Assembly (NCBI GenBank): GCA_964484515.1
Contig: CAZAGT010000344.1
Span: forward strand, 1-5,462
Reading direction: 5' to 3'
Source of the DNA: CAZAGT01 sp964484515
GTDB lineage: Bacteria > Desulfobacterota > DSM-4660 > Desulfatiglandales > HGW-15
DNA: 5,462 nt
Part shown: positions 1 through 5,376 of the stretch, piece after piece
Layout of the letters: each line of letters opens with the position of its first letter
Position numbering within the stretch: the first letter of the stretch is position 1
The notes under the pieces: model-generated
Database searches by the model: none
Seen by the model: the letters and a program-made list of their open reading frames with translations, nothing else
What the model was told of the DNA's origin: nothing
Program-made: the position numbers and the translations under genes

Positions 1-978
1 ATGAATATCCGCCAGATCTACGCGGACGAAATCCTGGCTAAGGTCGAGGAGGGATTCCGCCAACTTAAACAGAGAGGCGAGAAGAGGTCGATAGAGAGCA
101 TCATCAAGGATCGAAACGGCAAACGAATCCCGGTTGAGATTCGCTCGTATAGTATCTATGACGACAATGACAATTTCCAGCGAACCTTCTCCATCATTCG
201 GGACATCCGCGAGATCAAGGAACTGCAGAACAGTCTCATTCATGCTAGCCGCCTGGCGGCGATCGGGGAAATGGCATCGGGCATTGCCCACGATATGAAG
301 AGTCCGCTCAGTGTCTTCAGTCTTGCAACCGACATGGCCAGGCTTCATCTGGCGAACATTGAGACAAACGACACCGAGGGTATCGCCCAGGTCGAGCAAT
401 CACTTCGCGATATGAACAAGGCCCTTCAGATGATCACGAAGCTCTCAGATCATTTGAGCGATTTTTCGCGAGGGATGGCGGAACGCTTCGAGGTCGTGGA
501 TTTGCACGCGGTCATCAGCGATTCACTCTTCATGAGCCAGAACAAGATCAAGAATTGTGATATCCGGGTGAAGGAGGATATCGCCGCCAAGACCTATTTG
601 ACGAAGGGAGCATTCAACCAGCTTGAGCAGGTCTTCGTCAATCTGATCGTCAATGCCTGCGATGTCCTGGCCGGTACTGAAGAGAGGTCCCTGGGCTTAT
701 CCGTTTCATCCTGTGAGCGTGGTGGCATTCACTATTGGAGATGCGATGTTTCCGATACGGGTCCCGGAATTCCCGATGATGTCCTTCCCAACATCTTCCA
801 GTCGTTCTTCACAACCAAGGCCAAAGGAAAGGGGACCGGTTTGGGGTTGTCTATCAGCCGGGGTATTGTTGAGAACCATGCGGGAGAAATTGAGGTCCAC
901 TCCGAGCAGGGCAAAGGGACCGTCTTCTCTGTATTTCTTCCTCAACACCCTCTCCCCAACTCCTATGAAACTCCTTGA
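1..978 (+). CDS. PAS-containing sensor histidine kinase, C-terminal part (5' end outside window)
   Basis: Two-component sensor kinase that should autophosphorylate on His and pass the phosphate to a response regulator; no regulator is visible here. Residues 1-75 are the end of a PAS/PAC domain (KDRNGKRIPVEI, then the RDIREIKELQ linker). A HisKA dimerisation domain follows, with H-box GEMASGIAHDMKSPL and phospho-acceptor His97. The HATPase_c domain has N-box VNLIVNACD (Asn214, Asn218), G1 box DTGPGIPD (252-259), F-box FQSFF and G2 box GKGTGLGLS (276-284). All catalytic boxes are intact. The ATG at position 1 is probably an internal Met: a PAS domain normally has about 60 more residues before this point, and the reading frame is open at the window edge. 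No membrane segment is in the visible part, so location and stimulus are unknown. The stop lies only about 24 bp before a MITE-like element. The kinase call is secure; the signal is not. Confidence 0.93.
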   Translation: MNIRQIYADEILAKVEEGFRQLKQRGEKRSIESIIKDRNGKRIPVEIRSYSIYDDNDNFQRTFSIIRDIREIKELQNSLIHASRLAAIGEMASGIAHDMKSPLSVFSLATDMARLHLANIETNDTEGIAQVEQSLRDMNKALQMITKLSDHLSDFSRGMAERFEVVDLHAVISDSLFMSQNKIKNCDIRVKEDIAAKTYLTKGAFNQLEQVFVNLIVNACDVLAGTEERSLGLSVSSCERGGIHYWRCDVSDTGPGIPDDVLPNIFQSFFTTKAKGKGTGLGLSISRGIVENHAGEIEVHSEQGKGTVFSVFLPQHPLPNSYETP

Positions 979-1001
979 AATGAGGTCGTTAAAGCCTTAA
1001 T

Positions 1002-1217
1002 GCCCGGCCATGGGGGTCTCTCTTCAAAAATGAGACGTTACCCGCTCGAACGCTGAAGAAGCGTGCAAGCCAGGCGGCCGGAGCAGATTCGGAGTACGCG
1101 CCAAGGCTATCAATCCGGCTTATACCGCGGTGGCCCTCCGGAGGCCTCGGGTAGCGCCTCATGCTGAGACAACGCACTCAATTCCTCGTTTTTGAAAAGA
1201 GACCCCTATGGCCGGGC
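1002..1217. mobile_element. MITE-like non-autonomous element with 33-bp terminal inverted repeats
   Basis: The left end (1002-1034) and the reverse complement of the right end (1185-1217) match at 30 of 33 positions. Both begin GCCCGGCCAT and share GGGGTCTCT and TTCAAAAA. A second inverted segment lies inside: 1030-1044 against 1148-1162, 13 of 15 matching. The right arm therefore carries about 26 bp that the left arm lacks. The middle holds the perfect palindrome CCTCCGGAGG (1135-1144). There is no transposase and no credible ORF. No target duplication is obvious at the outer edges. The whole unit could fold as a long cruciform or RNA hairpin, and because it begins 24 bp after the kinase stop it may also end that transcript. 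The mobile label is inferred from the inverted ends and from a related copy at 5377-5462. A REP/BIME-type repeat is the alternative. Confidence 0.7.
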
Positions 1218-1243
1218 GAAGACGCGTCAAAAATCTCAAAGTG
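1174..1243 (-). repeat. Dispersed repeat copy A (right arm of the element plus outer flank)
   Basis: Read on the minus strand, this matches the plus strand at 5377-5460. The inner 40 bp (1174-1213 against 5421-5460) differ at only two positions. Homology continues outside the 33-bp terminal repeat: after a divergent, length-variable stretch both copies contain AGATTTTTGA (1227-1236 and 5385-5394), preceded by CAC and a T-run. The true repeat boundary therefore extends past the inverted-repeat end. The core is itself nearly self-complementary: CTC-TTTT-CA-AAAA-(C)GAG. Confidence 0.75.
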
Positions 1244-1453
1244 GCAAATTCAAGTACCAATTTCATGAACTTTCCCAGTCGATCAACCCGGCCGCCCGCG
1301 GCAAGAGCCGGCACTGACGCCTGAAACCTCTATCGCCTGGTTCCTTCACCACACCGCAGCCCTAATGATTCTCGGTCGAAAGGATAGGGTTTTCGGCTGT
1401 CCGCCAACGACGCGCCTATTGACAGAACCGCACATCACCACTAGAAAGGGCCG
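1218..1453. other. Intergenic region before the TIKI-like gene
   Basis: The first about 26 bp still belong to the dispersed repeat family. The rest holds no credible ORF, tRNA or intrinsic terminator that I can see. Several short GC-rich inverted matches (GCCGG/CCGGC around 1290-1312) are too short to interpret. The only regulatory candidate is the promoter-like pair at 1419-1447. Confidence 0.5.
1419..1447 (+). promoter_or_regulatory. Possible sigma-70 promoter for the TIKI-like/phosphotriesterase operon
   Basis: A perfect TTGACA (1419-1424) is followed after 17 bp by TAGAAA (1442-1447), 4 of 6 matches to TATAAT. Transcription from it would begin at about 1454. That would make the ATG at 1454 almost leaderless and would favour the ATG at 1481 as the true start. 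The -10 is weak, so this is a candidate only. Confidence 0.35.
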
Positions 1454-2269
1454 ATGTGCATCCGTGTCAAAGACCATTCGATGATCAAAAATCTTCTTTT
1501 TCTAATTGTGCTTGGCGTTCTGACCATGGGTGCCGTAGAGAGGGCGGCATTCGCGGTTTCCGGCCACACGAGGGAGTCCGTCAAGCGTGTGGTTATGGCA
1601 AATGCCGTGCAAAACCAGATCGTTATGTTCGGAGGCGTCCACGGAACCCATAGAGAGGATGAGGACTTCGTCGCGGAGTTGATCCCGTCTCTTGAAAAAG
1701 ATGGATTTACGTACCTGGCCCTGGAATTCGAGTACCCTCCGCGCAAGGACTCCCTTCACGAAGTCATTCAGGATTACGCCTCCGGTCGACTGACCAGGGA
1801 AAGCATGCGGACGATGTGGATAAGAAGGGAACAGAGGATATGCGCCGGCACCTTCGACCTCATCGACACCGCCAAGCAGGCTGGCATGAAAGTGGTCTTC
1901 TATGACGCGGATGAAAGCCGCTACAAATCGTGGGGCGATCGCGAAAAAATGGCTTTTCATAATCTTGAGCAGATCATTTTTGCCCAGGACCCGATCGCTA
2001 AGGTGGTCGTATTTTGCGGCGCCTGGCACATCAATAAGAAACCGCACGAAGATGCTTCGGCCGATCGGCGGAGGGATCCTGCGGGGAGCATCAAGTACCT
2101 GGCCTACTATATTGACGAACTCTTCAAGGGCCAAACGCTTACCGTATCCCTGCTCGGGCCGTTATACGCGGAGGTCATCACACCCTATTGCGACTTGGTG
2201 CTGGATCTGGAAGCAAACACCCATTATTACCCGAATCGAACGTGTCTGCCCGTTTCGTTTCAAAACTGA
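1454..2269 (+). CDS. Exported TIKI/ChaN/EreA-superfamily protein
   Basis: Member of the broad TIKI/TraB/ChaN/EreA fold group, which includes haem-binding lipoproteins, erythromycin esterases and metalloproteases; its own substrate is unknown. Numbering from the Met at 1481 (262 aa): an N-terminal signal peptide with hydrophobic stretch LLFLIVLGVLTMG and likely cleavage after A23-F24-A25, so the product should be exported. The first GxxH motif is GGVH (51-54), followed by ALEFE (80-84), a conserved-type DREKM (153-157) and the second GxxH, GAWH (180-183), after the strand VVVF. These paired GxxH motifs plus acidic and Arg positions are the superfamily signature. No lipobox Cys is present at the cleavage site. 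Start choice is open: ATG 1454 has a weak AAAGGG just upstream, while ATG 1481 gives the more typical short signal-peptide n-region. It lies 14 bp before a phosphotriesterase homologue, so the two are probably co-transcribed. Confidence 0.75.
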   Translation: MCIRVKDHSMIKNLLFLIVLGVLTMGAVERAAFAVSGHTRESVKRVVMANAVQNQIVMFGGVHGTHREDEDFVAELIPSLEKDGFTYLALEFEYPPRKDSLHEVIQDYASGRLTRESMRTMWIRREQRICAGTFDLIDTAKQAGMKVVFYDADESRYKSWGDREKMAFHNLEQIIFAQDPIAKVVVFCGAWHINKKPHEDASADRRRDPAGSIKYLAYYIDELFKGQTLTVSLLGPLYAEVITPYCDLVLDLEANTHYYPNRTCLPVSFQN

Positions 2270-2270
2270 T

Positions 2271-2277
2271 AAGGAGG
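2271..2277 (+). promoter_or_regulatory. Strong ribosome binding site deciding the phosphotriesterase start
   Basis: AAGGAGG, a full complement to the 16S 3' end, begins just after the upstream stop codon and lies 6 nt before ATG 2284. It fixes that ATG as the start, although the same reading frame is open upstream to 2188. Confidence 0.85.
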
Positions 2278-2283
2278 AGGGCC

Positions 2284-3357
2284 ATGAGCCGGATCGAGAT
2301 GCAAGGAAGACTTCAGACGGTATTGGGAGTCATCGAGGCGGATGAGTTGGGTGTAACCCTGCCCCACGAACATTTCTTGATCGATCTCTCGGTGCGGTTT
2401 CAACACCCCGTAAGGATTAGTGATCGGGCAATGTCACTAAAGCCGGTAAACCTGGAGAACTTGGGGTGGATCCACTATCACCCCATGAGTAATCTGGACA
2501 ACCTTCAACTCATGGACGAAGACATCGCGATCAAGGAGGCATTACTCTACAAGCGCTCAGGGGGGCATTCGGTGGTCGATCTAACGAACATCGGGATCGG
2601 GAGGGATCCCCTTGCCCTGGCGCGGATTTCCCGAGCAACCGGGCTCCACATTGTGATGGGCTCCGGGTACTACTCCGAAGCGACGTGGCCGGATGGTGTC
2701 GTCCCTACGGAAGAGATGATCATCGAACAGACCGTGCGCGATATCGAGGTGGGTGTGGAGGACACAGGTATCAGGGCCGGCGTGATCGGGGAGATCGGCA
2801 CGGAATGGCCTATTTCGGACAACGAGAAGATGTCATTGCGCGCGGCCGCGGCAGCCCAAAAGAGAACGGGTGCGGCTATCAACGTTCACTCCGGTAACAG
2901 CCCCTCATGCCCCTTCGAGATCATTGAGACCCTCGACAGGTCCGGCGCCGATATCAGCCGCGTCGCGATCAGTCATTGCGACAGCCGGATCTTCGACCAC
3001 GAGACCCTGGTAAGGCTTGCGGGAACAGGATGTTACATCGAGTACGACTGCTTCGGATTTGAGGGGTGGTACGAGAGGAGGATGATCCTTTCCGAGGACA
3101 ACCCTGTAAAGTGTGATCTGCCGAATGACGCGGCGCGGATTGACGAGCTCATCAGGCTAATTGAGGCGGGCTTTATGGAGAAGATCCTGATCTCGCAGGA
3201 TATCTGTGTGAAGTACCGCCTTCGTCACTACGGCGGTGGCGGATACGCTCACATCCTCGACAACGTGGTGCCGTTGATGCGTGCCAAGGGGATGACCGAG
3301 GGGCATATCAACGCCATGCTGGTGGAGAATCCGAAGCGGTTTGTGCAATTTGTTTAG
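2284..3357 (+). CDS. Phosphotriesterase-family (amidohydrolase-superfamily) metallohydrolase
   Basis: A 357-aa protein, the usual length for the family, with the binuclear-metal ligands in order: HxH at His28/His30 in TLPHEH, a bridging residue at Glu170 in GVIGEIGTE, His202 in NVHSG, His231 in SHCD and Asp306 in SQD. The bridge is Glu, as in E. coli phosphotriesterase homology protein, not the carboxylated Lys of true phosphotriesterases. Known relatives hydrolyse lactones, esters or phosphotriesters. A lactonase or esterase is therefore more likely than an organophosphate hydrolase, but the substrate is not readable. There is no signal peptide, so it is probably cytoplasmic, unlike its exported operon partner. 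It contains an extra loop around residues 40-75 (rich in His, Asn, Tyr) and a GGGG run near 317-320. It converges with the transglutaminase-like gene, with 26 bp between stops and no clear terminator. Confidence 0.9.
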   Translation: MSRIEMQGRLQTVLGVIEADELGVTLPHEHFLIDLSVRFQHPVRISDRAMSLKPVNLENLGWIHYHPMSNLDNLQLMDEDIAIKEALLYKRSGGHSVVDLTNIGIGRDPLALARISRATGLHIVMGSGYYSEATWPDGVVPTEEMIIEQTVRDIEVGVEDTGIRAGVIGEIGTEWPISDNEKMSLRAAAAAQKRTGAAINVHSGNSPSCPFEIIETLDRSGADISRVAISHCDSRIFDHETLVRLAGTGCYIEYDCFGFEGWYERRMILSEDNPVKCDLPNDAARIDELIRLIEAGFMEKILISQDICVKYRLRHYGGGGYAHILDNVVPLMRAKGMTEGHINAMLVENPKRFVQFV

Positions 3358-3383
3358 GGGCCTCACTCAACCCCCCAACCCCG

Positions 3384-4091
3384 TTACTTAAGGACCTCCT
3401 CTTGATCGAAGTCCCGTTGGGGGCGGCCACCGGTCGCCTCCAAATCTCGCTTCCAGCGCCGGACCCGCTCCCGACCGTAGGCCTCTTCCCAAGCCGCGAC
3501 GATAGCGGCAACCGGGATGTCCGCATAGGTGCCGTGATCGGCGACGTATTCCATGAACCGTTTCTGCTCCAGGTTATAGGGCTGAAAGATGGAATCCTCG
3601 CGCCCGTTGAAGTCGAGCGGGATGACCTTGTGTTTGCGGCAGAGCTCGGCGTTGAAAGCCGGTGTGGCCTTGACCCAACGGCCCTCAAGATAGAACTCGG
3701 TATACCCGTGGAACACGAAAAGATCCGAACCGAGGAATTCAATCAGTTGTTTGGTGGCCAGATGGTTCTTGACGTCGGCGAATCCTACCCTTGCTGGAAT
3801 TCCGCAGGCTCGGCCCAAGGCGCAGAGGAGGGCCGCCTTCGGGATACAAAAGGCCCGTCCGCTGGCGAGCACGTTACTGGCGCGGTAATGCTCGGGGAGG
3901 TAGAACGGGTAGTAGGGGTCATACCAAATCCCGTCGCGGACGGCATAGTAGAGGAGCACCGCCTTTTGCGTGGGATCTGCGTTTTTGTCCGCCGCCTTGA
4001 TCGACTTGCGTGCAAATTCAATGACCCGATCGTGATCGCTGTCAATGATGGACGTAGGGCGTAGATACGTTTCTTCCAAGTCCGGCTTCAC
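3384..4091 (-). CDS. Transglutaminase-like (papain-fold) domain protein
   Basis: A soluble protein of about 235 aa with one transglutaminase-like domain. The nucleophile motif is GRAFCIPKAALLCALGRACG (Cys82, numbering from GTG 4091), followed by a hydrophobic strand and FHGYTEFYLEGRW carrying His128. In the usual family the third catalytic residue is Asp in a DPT-type motif after the Trp; here the equivalent stretch is VKATPAFN, with Thr143 where Asp is expected. Bacterial members may be proteases, amidases or peptide-crosslinking enzymes; no substrate can be assigned. It has no signal peptide or membrane segment. A charged C-terminal tail (ERVRRWKRDLE onward) lies outside the domain. GTG 4091 is the longest start, but TTG 4079 has a better placed ribosome site and would give MEETYL. 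It is transcribed toward the phosphotriesterase gene and divergently from the DUF2080 gene. Confidence 0.85.
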   Translation of the reverse strand: MKPDLEETYLRPTSIIDSDHDRVIEFARKSIKAADKNADPTQKAVLLYYAVRDGIWYDPYYPFYLPEHYRASNVLASGRAFCIPKAALLCALGRACGIPARVGFADVKNHLATKQLIEFLGSDLFVFHGYTEFYLEGRWVKATPAFNAELCRKHKVIPLDFNGREDSIFQPYNLEQKRFMEYVADHGTYADIPVAAIVAAWEEAYGRERVRRWKRDLEATGGRPQRDFDQEEVLK

Positions 4092-4094
4092 CTC
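4088..4094 (-). promoter_or_regulatory. Ribosome binding site favouring TTG 4079 as transglutaminase start
   Basis: On the minus strand GAGGTGA matches the anti-Shine-Dalgarno complement exactly and ends 8 nt before an in-frame TTG at 4079-4077. It overlaps the GTG at 4091-4089, so it cannot serve that start. A GGAG further upstream lies only 2 nt from the GTG, which is too close. This supports a product four residues shorter than the longest frame. Confidence 0.55.
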
Positions 4095-4104
4095 TCCAGG
4101 TCCC

Positions 4105-4160
4105 TTTTTCGCTTGACACTGCTGCGCCTCGCGCGGTAGTAGTTATTTTGTAGCTAAAAT
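4105..4160 (+). repeat. Promoter-like repeat unit, copy 1, upstream of the DUF2080 gene
   Basis: The unit consists of TTTTTC-G-CTTGACA (4105-4118) and, after an unrelated-looking middle, TAGCTAAAAT (4151-4160). The same parts in the same order and orientation recur at 5133-5185, with the two blocks 38 and 36 bp apart respectively, measured from TTGACA to TAGCTAAAAT. Here TTGACA would be a perfect -35 but the -10 position (about 4136-4142, GTAGTAG) is poor. Around TAGCTAAAAT lies an AT-rich dyad, TATTTT-GTAGCT-AAAATA without the middle pairing (4145-4161). It may be a promoter/operator for the small gene downstream, or the edge of a mobile unit. Confidence 0.5.
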
Positions 4161-4232
4161 ATGACTAATTTGTCCAGTCCCATTGGAGCTCACATATAAA
4201 AAAGTCGAGAATCAGGTACGTCATGGGATGCT

Positions 4233-4259
4233 AAAGACCTCAAGGGTCTTTTTCTTTTT
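4233..4259 (+). terminator. Intrinsic terminator upstream of the DUF2080 gene
   Basis: AAAGACC (4233-4239), loop TCAAG, then GGTCTTT (4245-4251) form a perfect 7-bp stem, followed by a T-rich tail TTCTTTTT. Orientation is plus. No plus-strand gene lies between it and the divergent transglutaminase gene, so it would end a short transcript started within about 4120-4200. It could be an attenuator, the end of a small RNA, or a relic of a lost gene. Confidence 0.6.
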
Positions 4260-4276
4260 GAAGTGGGAACTCCCAA

Positions 4277-4504
4277 TTGCCAGCTTCGAACCGCAAGATA
4301 CAGAAAGCGAGCAAAGTGAGCCGTCAAGGCAAAGATAGCCATCGGGATGGCGAGGACAGACCCCTGCCCCAGGAAAGGGTTAAATTTGAGGTCTATGGGG
4401 AGGAGATGATCGAAAAAAAGGTCAAATTGAGTGGCAATAGCGGCCGCGTTTATCTCCCCCCAAACTGGGTCGGTCACAACGTCAAGATCATTCGGATCGA
4501 CTGA
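4277..4504 (+). CDS. DUF2080-type transposase-associated small protein
   Basis: The C-terminal about 41 residues, from VKFEVYGEE through KKVKLSGNSGRVYLPP to NWVGHNVKIIRID, match the DUF2080 'transposase-associated' family as I know it. These are short beta-rich proteins resembling AbrB/MazE DNA-binding domains, often found beside IS200/IS605 tnpB genes and especially in archaea. No tnpB is present here; the next gene is an acetyltransferase. The start is uncertain: TTG 4277 is the longest, GTG 4316 is inside, and neither has a convincing ribosome site. ATG 4406 has GGGGAGG only 2 nt upstream and would cut into the conserved core. The first 34 residues (Lys/Arg/Ser/Asp-rich) look unlike the family and may not be translated. 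It may bind DNA and regulate its own locus, which is inferred from the fold resemblance only. Confidence 0.65.
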   Translation: MPASNRKIQKASKVSRQGKDSHRDGEDRPLPQERVKFEVYGEEMIEKKVKLSGNSGRVYLPPNWVGHNVKIIRID

Positions 4505-4534
4505 ATCGGTCGATCCCTGCTGTGCGGAGTCTTT

Positions 4535-4972
4535 GTGGAACGATTACAGATCAGAGCGCTGAGAGCCGGAGATGCAGAGGGGATAAGCAGGATCCAGTCC
4601 GCCATTACCCAAACTCCATCCGAGATCGATTTCAAAAAGATCTGCGACGACCAGGTCAAAAGGTCCGGCAGTGCGAGTTTCGTGGCGGAACTCGAGGGAA
4701 AGGTCGTGGGGTACATGATCAGCTACGTCCTTTCGGGAGGCTTCGGCATGGAGAAGAGTGCCTGGATTGCCATGCTTGGGGTCGAGCCCCGGTTAATGGG
4801 CCGAGGGATCGGGAAGAGGCTGGCTCAAGAGATATTTCGGGTTTACAGAGACCGAGGGATCAGAAATATCTACACCTCAGTGCGTTGGGACTCCACGGAC
4901 TTACTCTCGTTTTTCAAGACACTCGATTTCGATCGGAGCGATTTCATCAATCTGCGAAAGGTTCTTGAGTAG
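4535..4972 (+). CDS. GNAT-family N-acetyltransferase
   Basis: A 145-aa single-domain GNAT enzyme that should transfer an acetyl group from acetyl-CoA to an amine; the substrate is unknown. It opens with the typical strand LQIRALRAGDAEGISRI, has the central strands SFVAELEGKVVGYMISYVL, then motif A, IAMLGVEPRLMGRGIGKRL, with the acetyl-CoA pyrophosphate loop RxxGxG at Arg86-Gly91. The C-terminal part NIYTSVRWDSTDLLSFFKTLDF fits motif B, where an aromatic residue near the end packs on CoA (FFKTLDF). Length is normal for stand-alone GNATs and resembles RimI-like proteins, but similarity by eye does not establish protein N-terminal acetylation. The start is GTG 4535, with GGAG at 4526-4529 spaced 5 nt away. 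It lies 30 bp after the DUF2080 gene on the same strand, so the two probably share a transcript. No terminator is evident after the stop. Confidence 0.88.
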   Translation: MERLQIRALRAGDAEGISRIQSAITQTPSEIDFKKICDDQVKRSGSASFVAELEGKVVGYMISYVLSGGFGMEKSAWIAMLGVEPRLMGRGIGKRLAQEIFRVYRDRGIRNIYTSVRWDSTDLLSFFKTLDFDRSDFINLRKVLE

Positions 4973-5132
4973 GCGCCCGACCTGAGACAACGACGGTCCA
5001 GTGAGATTGGCCGCGTCCCTCCTTGACTTGCAGAATAGCCACAGATCGTGGAGTTTGAACCTCGGAATTTTGGGCCCGAACGTGAAAATCGTCACCGTCG
5101 ACCCGGGCGTTCCGCACTTCCCGCCTGATGAG

Positions 5133-5185
5133 TTTTTCCTTGACAGGTTTCGGGAAACCTCCGATAACGTCTTTATAGCTAAAAT
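5133..5185 (+). repeat. Promoter-like repeat unit, copy 2
   Basis: TTTTTC-CTTGACA (5133-5145) and TAGCTAAAAT (5176-5185) repeat the blocks of 4105-4160 in the same orientation, lacking one G between TTTTTC and CTTGACA. TAGCTAAAAT also sits in a local dyad, TATAGCT and AGTTATA (5174-5194), 6 of 7 pairs matching. The two units are about 1.03 kb apart and bracket the DUF2080-GNAT pair. Confidence 0.5.
5140..5168 (+). promoter_or_regulatory. Promoter candidate with operator-like inverted repeat in its spacer
   Basis: TTGACA (5140-5145, perfect -35) and GATAAC (5163-5168, 4 of 6 to TATAAT) are 17 bp apart, the optimal spacing. The spacer is almost exactly filled by the perfect inverted repeat AGGTTT-CGGG-AAACCT (5145-5160). 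That is where a repressor or MerR-type regulator would bind. No T-tract follows, so it is not an intrinsic terminator. No target gene is visible downstream within the window. Confidence 0.45.
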
Positions 5186-5376
5186 GTAGTTATATTATAG
5201 CCGCAGACATGTCACCATCGACTCCCGGGCCGGCACGGGGCTTCGGATAAATCATAAGCGATTTCATAGCGTTATCTGTCGATCCGCCTTTCAGCAGGGC
5301 TTTGACTACCGTCGGCTTTAATCACGGTGAGTTGCGCGCCGCGGGATAATCAACACGATTTACCTACCAGGAAGGT

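Larger units (their letters stand above)
5001..5189 (+). pseudogene. Doubtful 62-codon open frame, possibly a DUF2080 remnant
   Basis: A GTG-initiated frame without a good ribosome site. The only hint of meaning is that residues NSHR, followed 7-8 residues later by LGPNVKIVTVD, resemble the NSGR and VGHNVKIIRID of the DUF2080 gene at 4277-4504 with one residue of extra spacing. The expected GEEMIEKKV segment before it is absent. The frame also runs through the promoter-like unit at 5133-5185. It is most likely non-coding; a decayed paralogue is possible. Confidence 0.15.

Noticed and set aside
1..60. ATG at position 1 as the true start of the kinase
   Set aside because: The frame starts inside a PAS domain and has no visible upstream sequence or ribosome site; it is most likely an internal Met of a longer protein.
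1002..1217. CRISPR array or integron attC site
   Set aside because: There is one pair of inverted arms, no direct repeat-spacer series, and no GTTRRRY core motifs.
1502..2134. 210-codon minus-strand open frame opposite the TIKI-like gene
   Set aside because: It is antisense to a gene with clear family motifs and has no recognisable domain; it is a by-product of GC-biased codons.
2188..2283. Longer phosphotriesterase starting at 2188
   Set aside because: This would overlap the upstream gene by over 80 bp and add 32 residues unlike the family; the AAGGAGG site points to ATG 2284.
3358..3383. Bidirectional terminator between the convergent genes
   Set aside because: Only GGGG and CCCC runs could pair over a 10-nt loop, with no T-tract on either strand.
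3402..4064. 220-codon plus-strand frame opposite the transglutaminase-like gene
   Set aside because: The minus frame carries the Cys/His catalytic motifs; the plus frame shows no family features.
4170..4200. Archaeal TATA-box before the DUF2080 gene (CATATAAAAAAG)
   Set aside because: It lies before the intrinsic terminator and the rest of the window shows bacterial-type signals; AT-rich spacing alone is not evidence.
4261..4310. tRNA on the minus strand, suggested by GGTTCGAAGC
   Set aside because: The flanking 5-nt arms do not pair and no acceptor or anticodon arm can be built around it.
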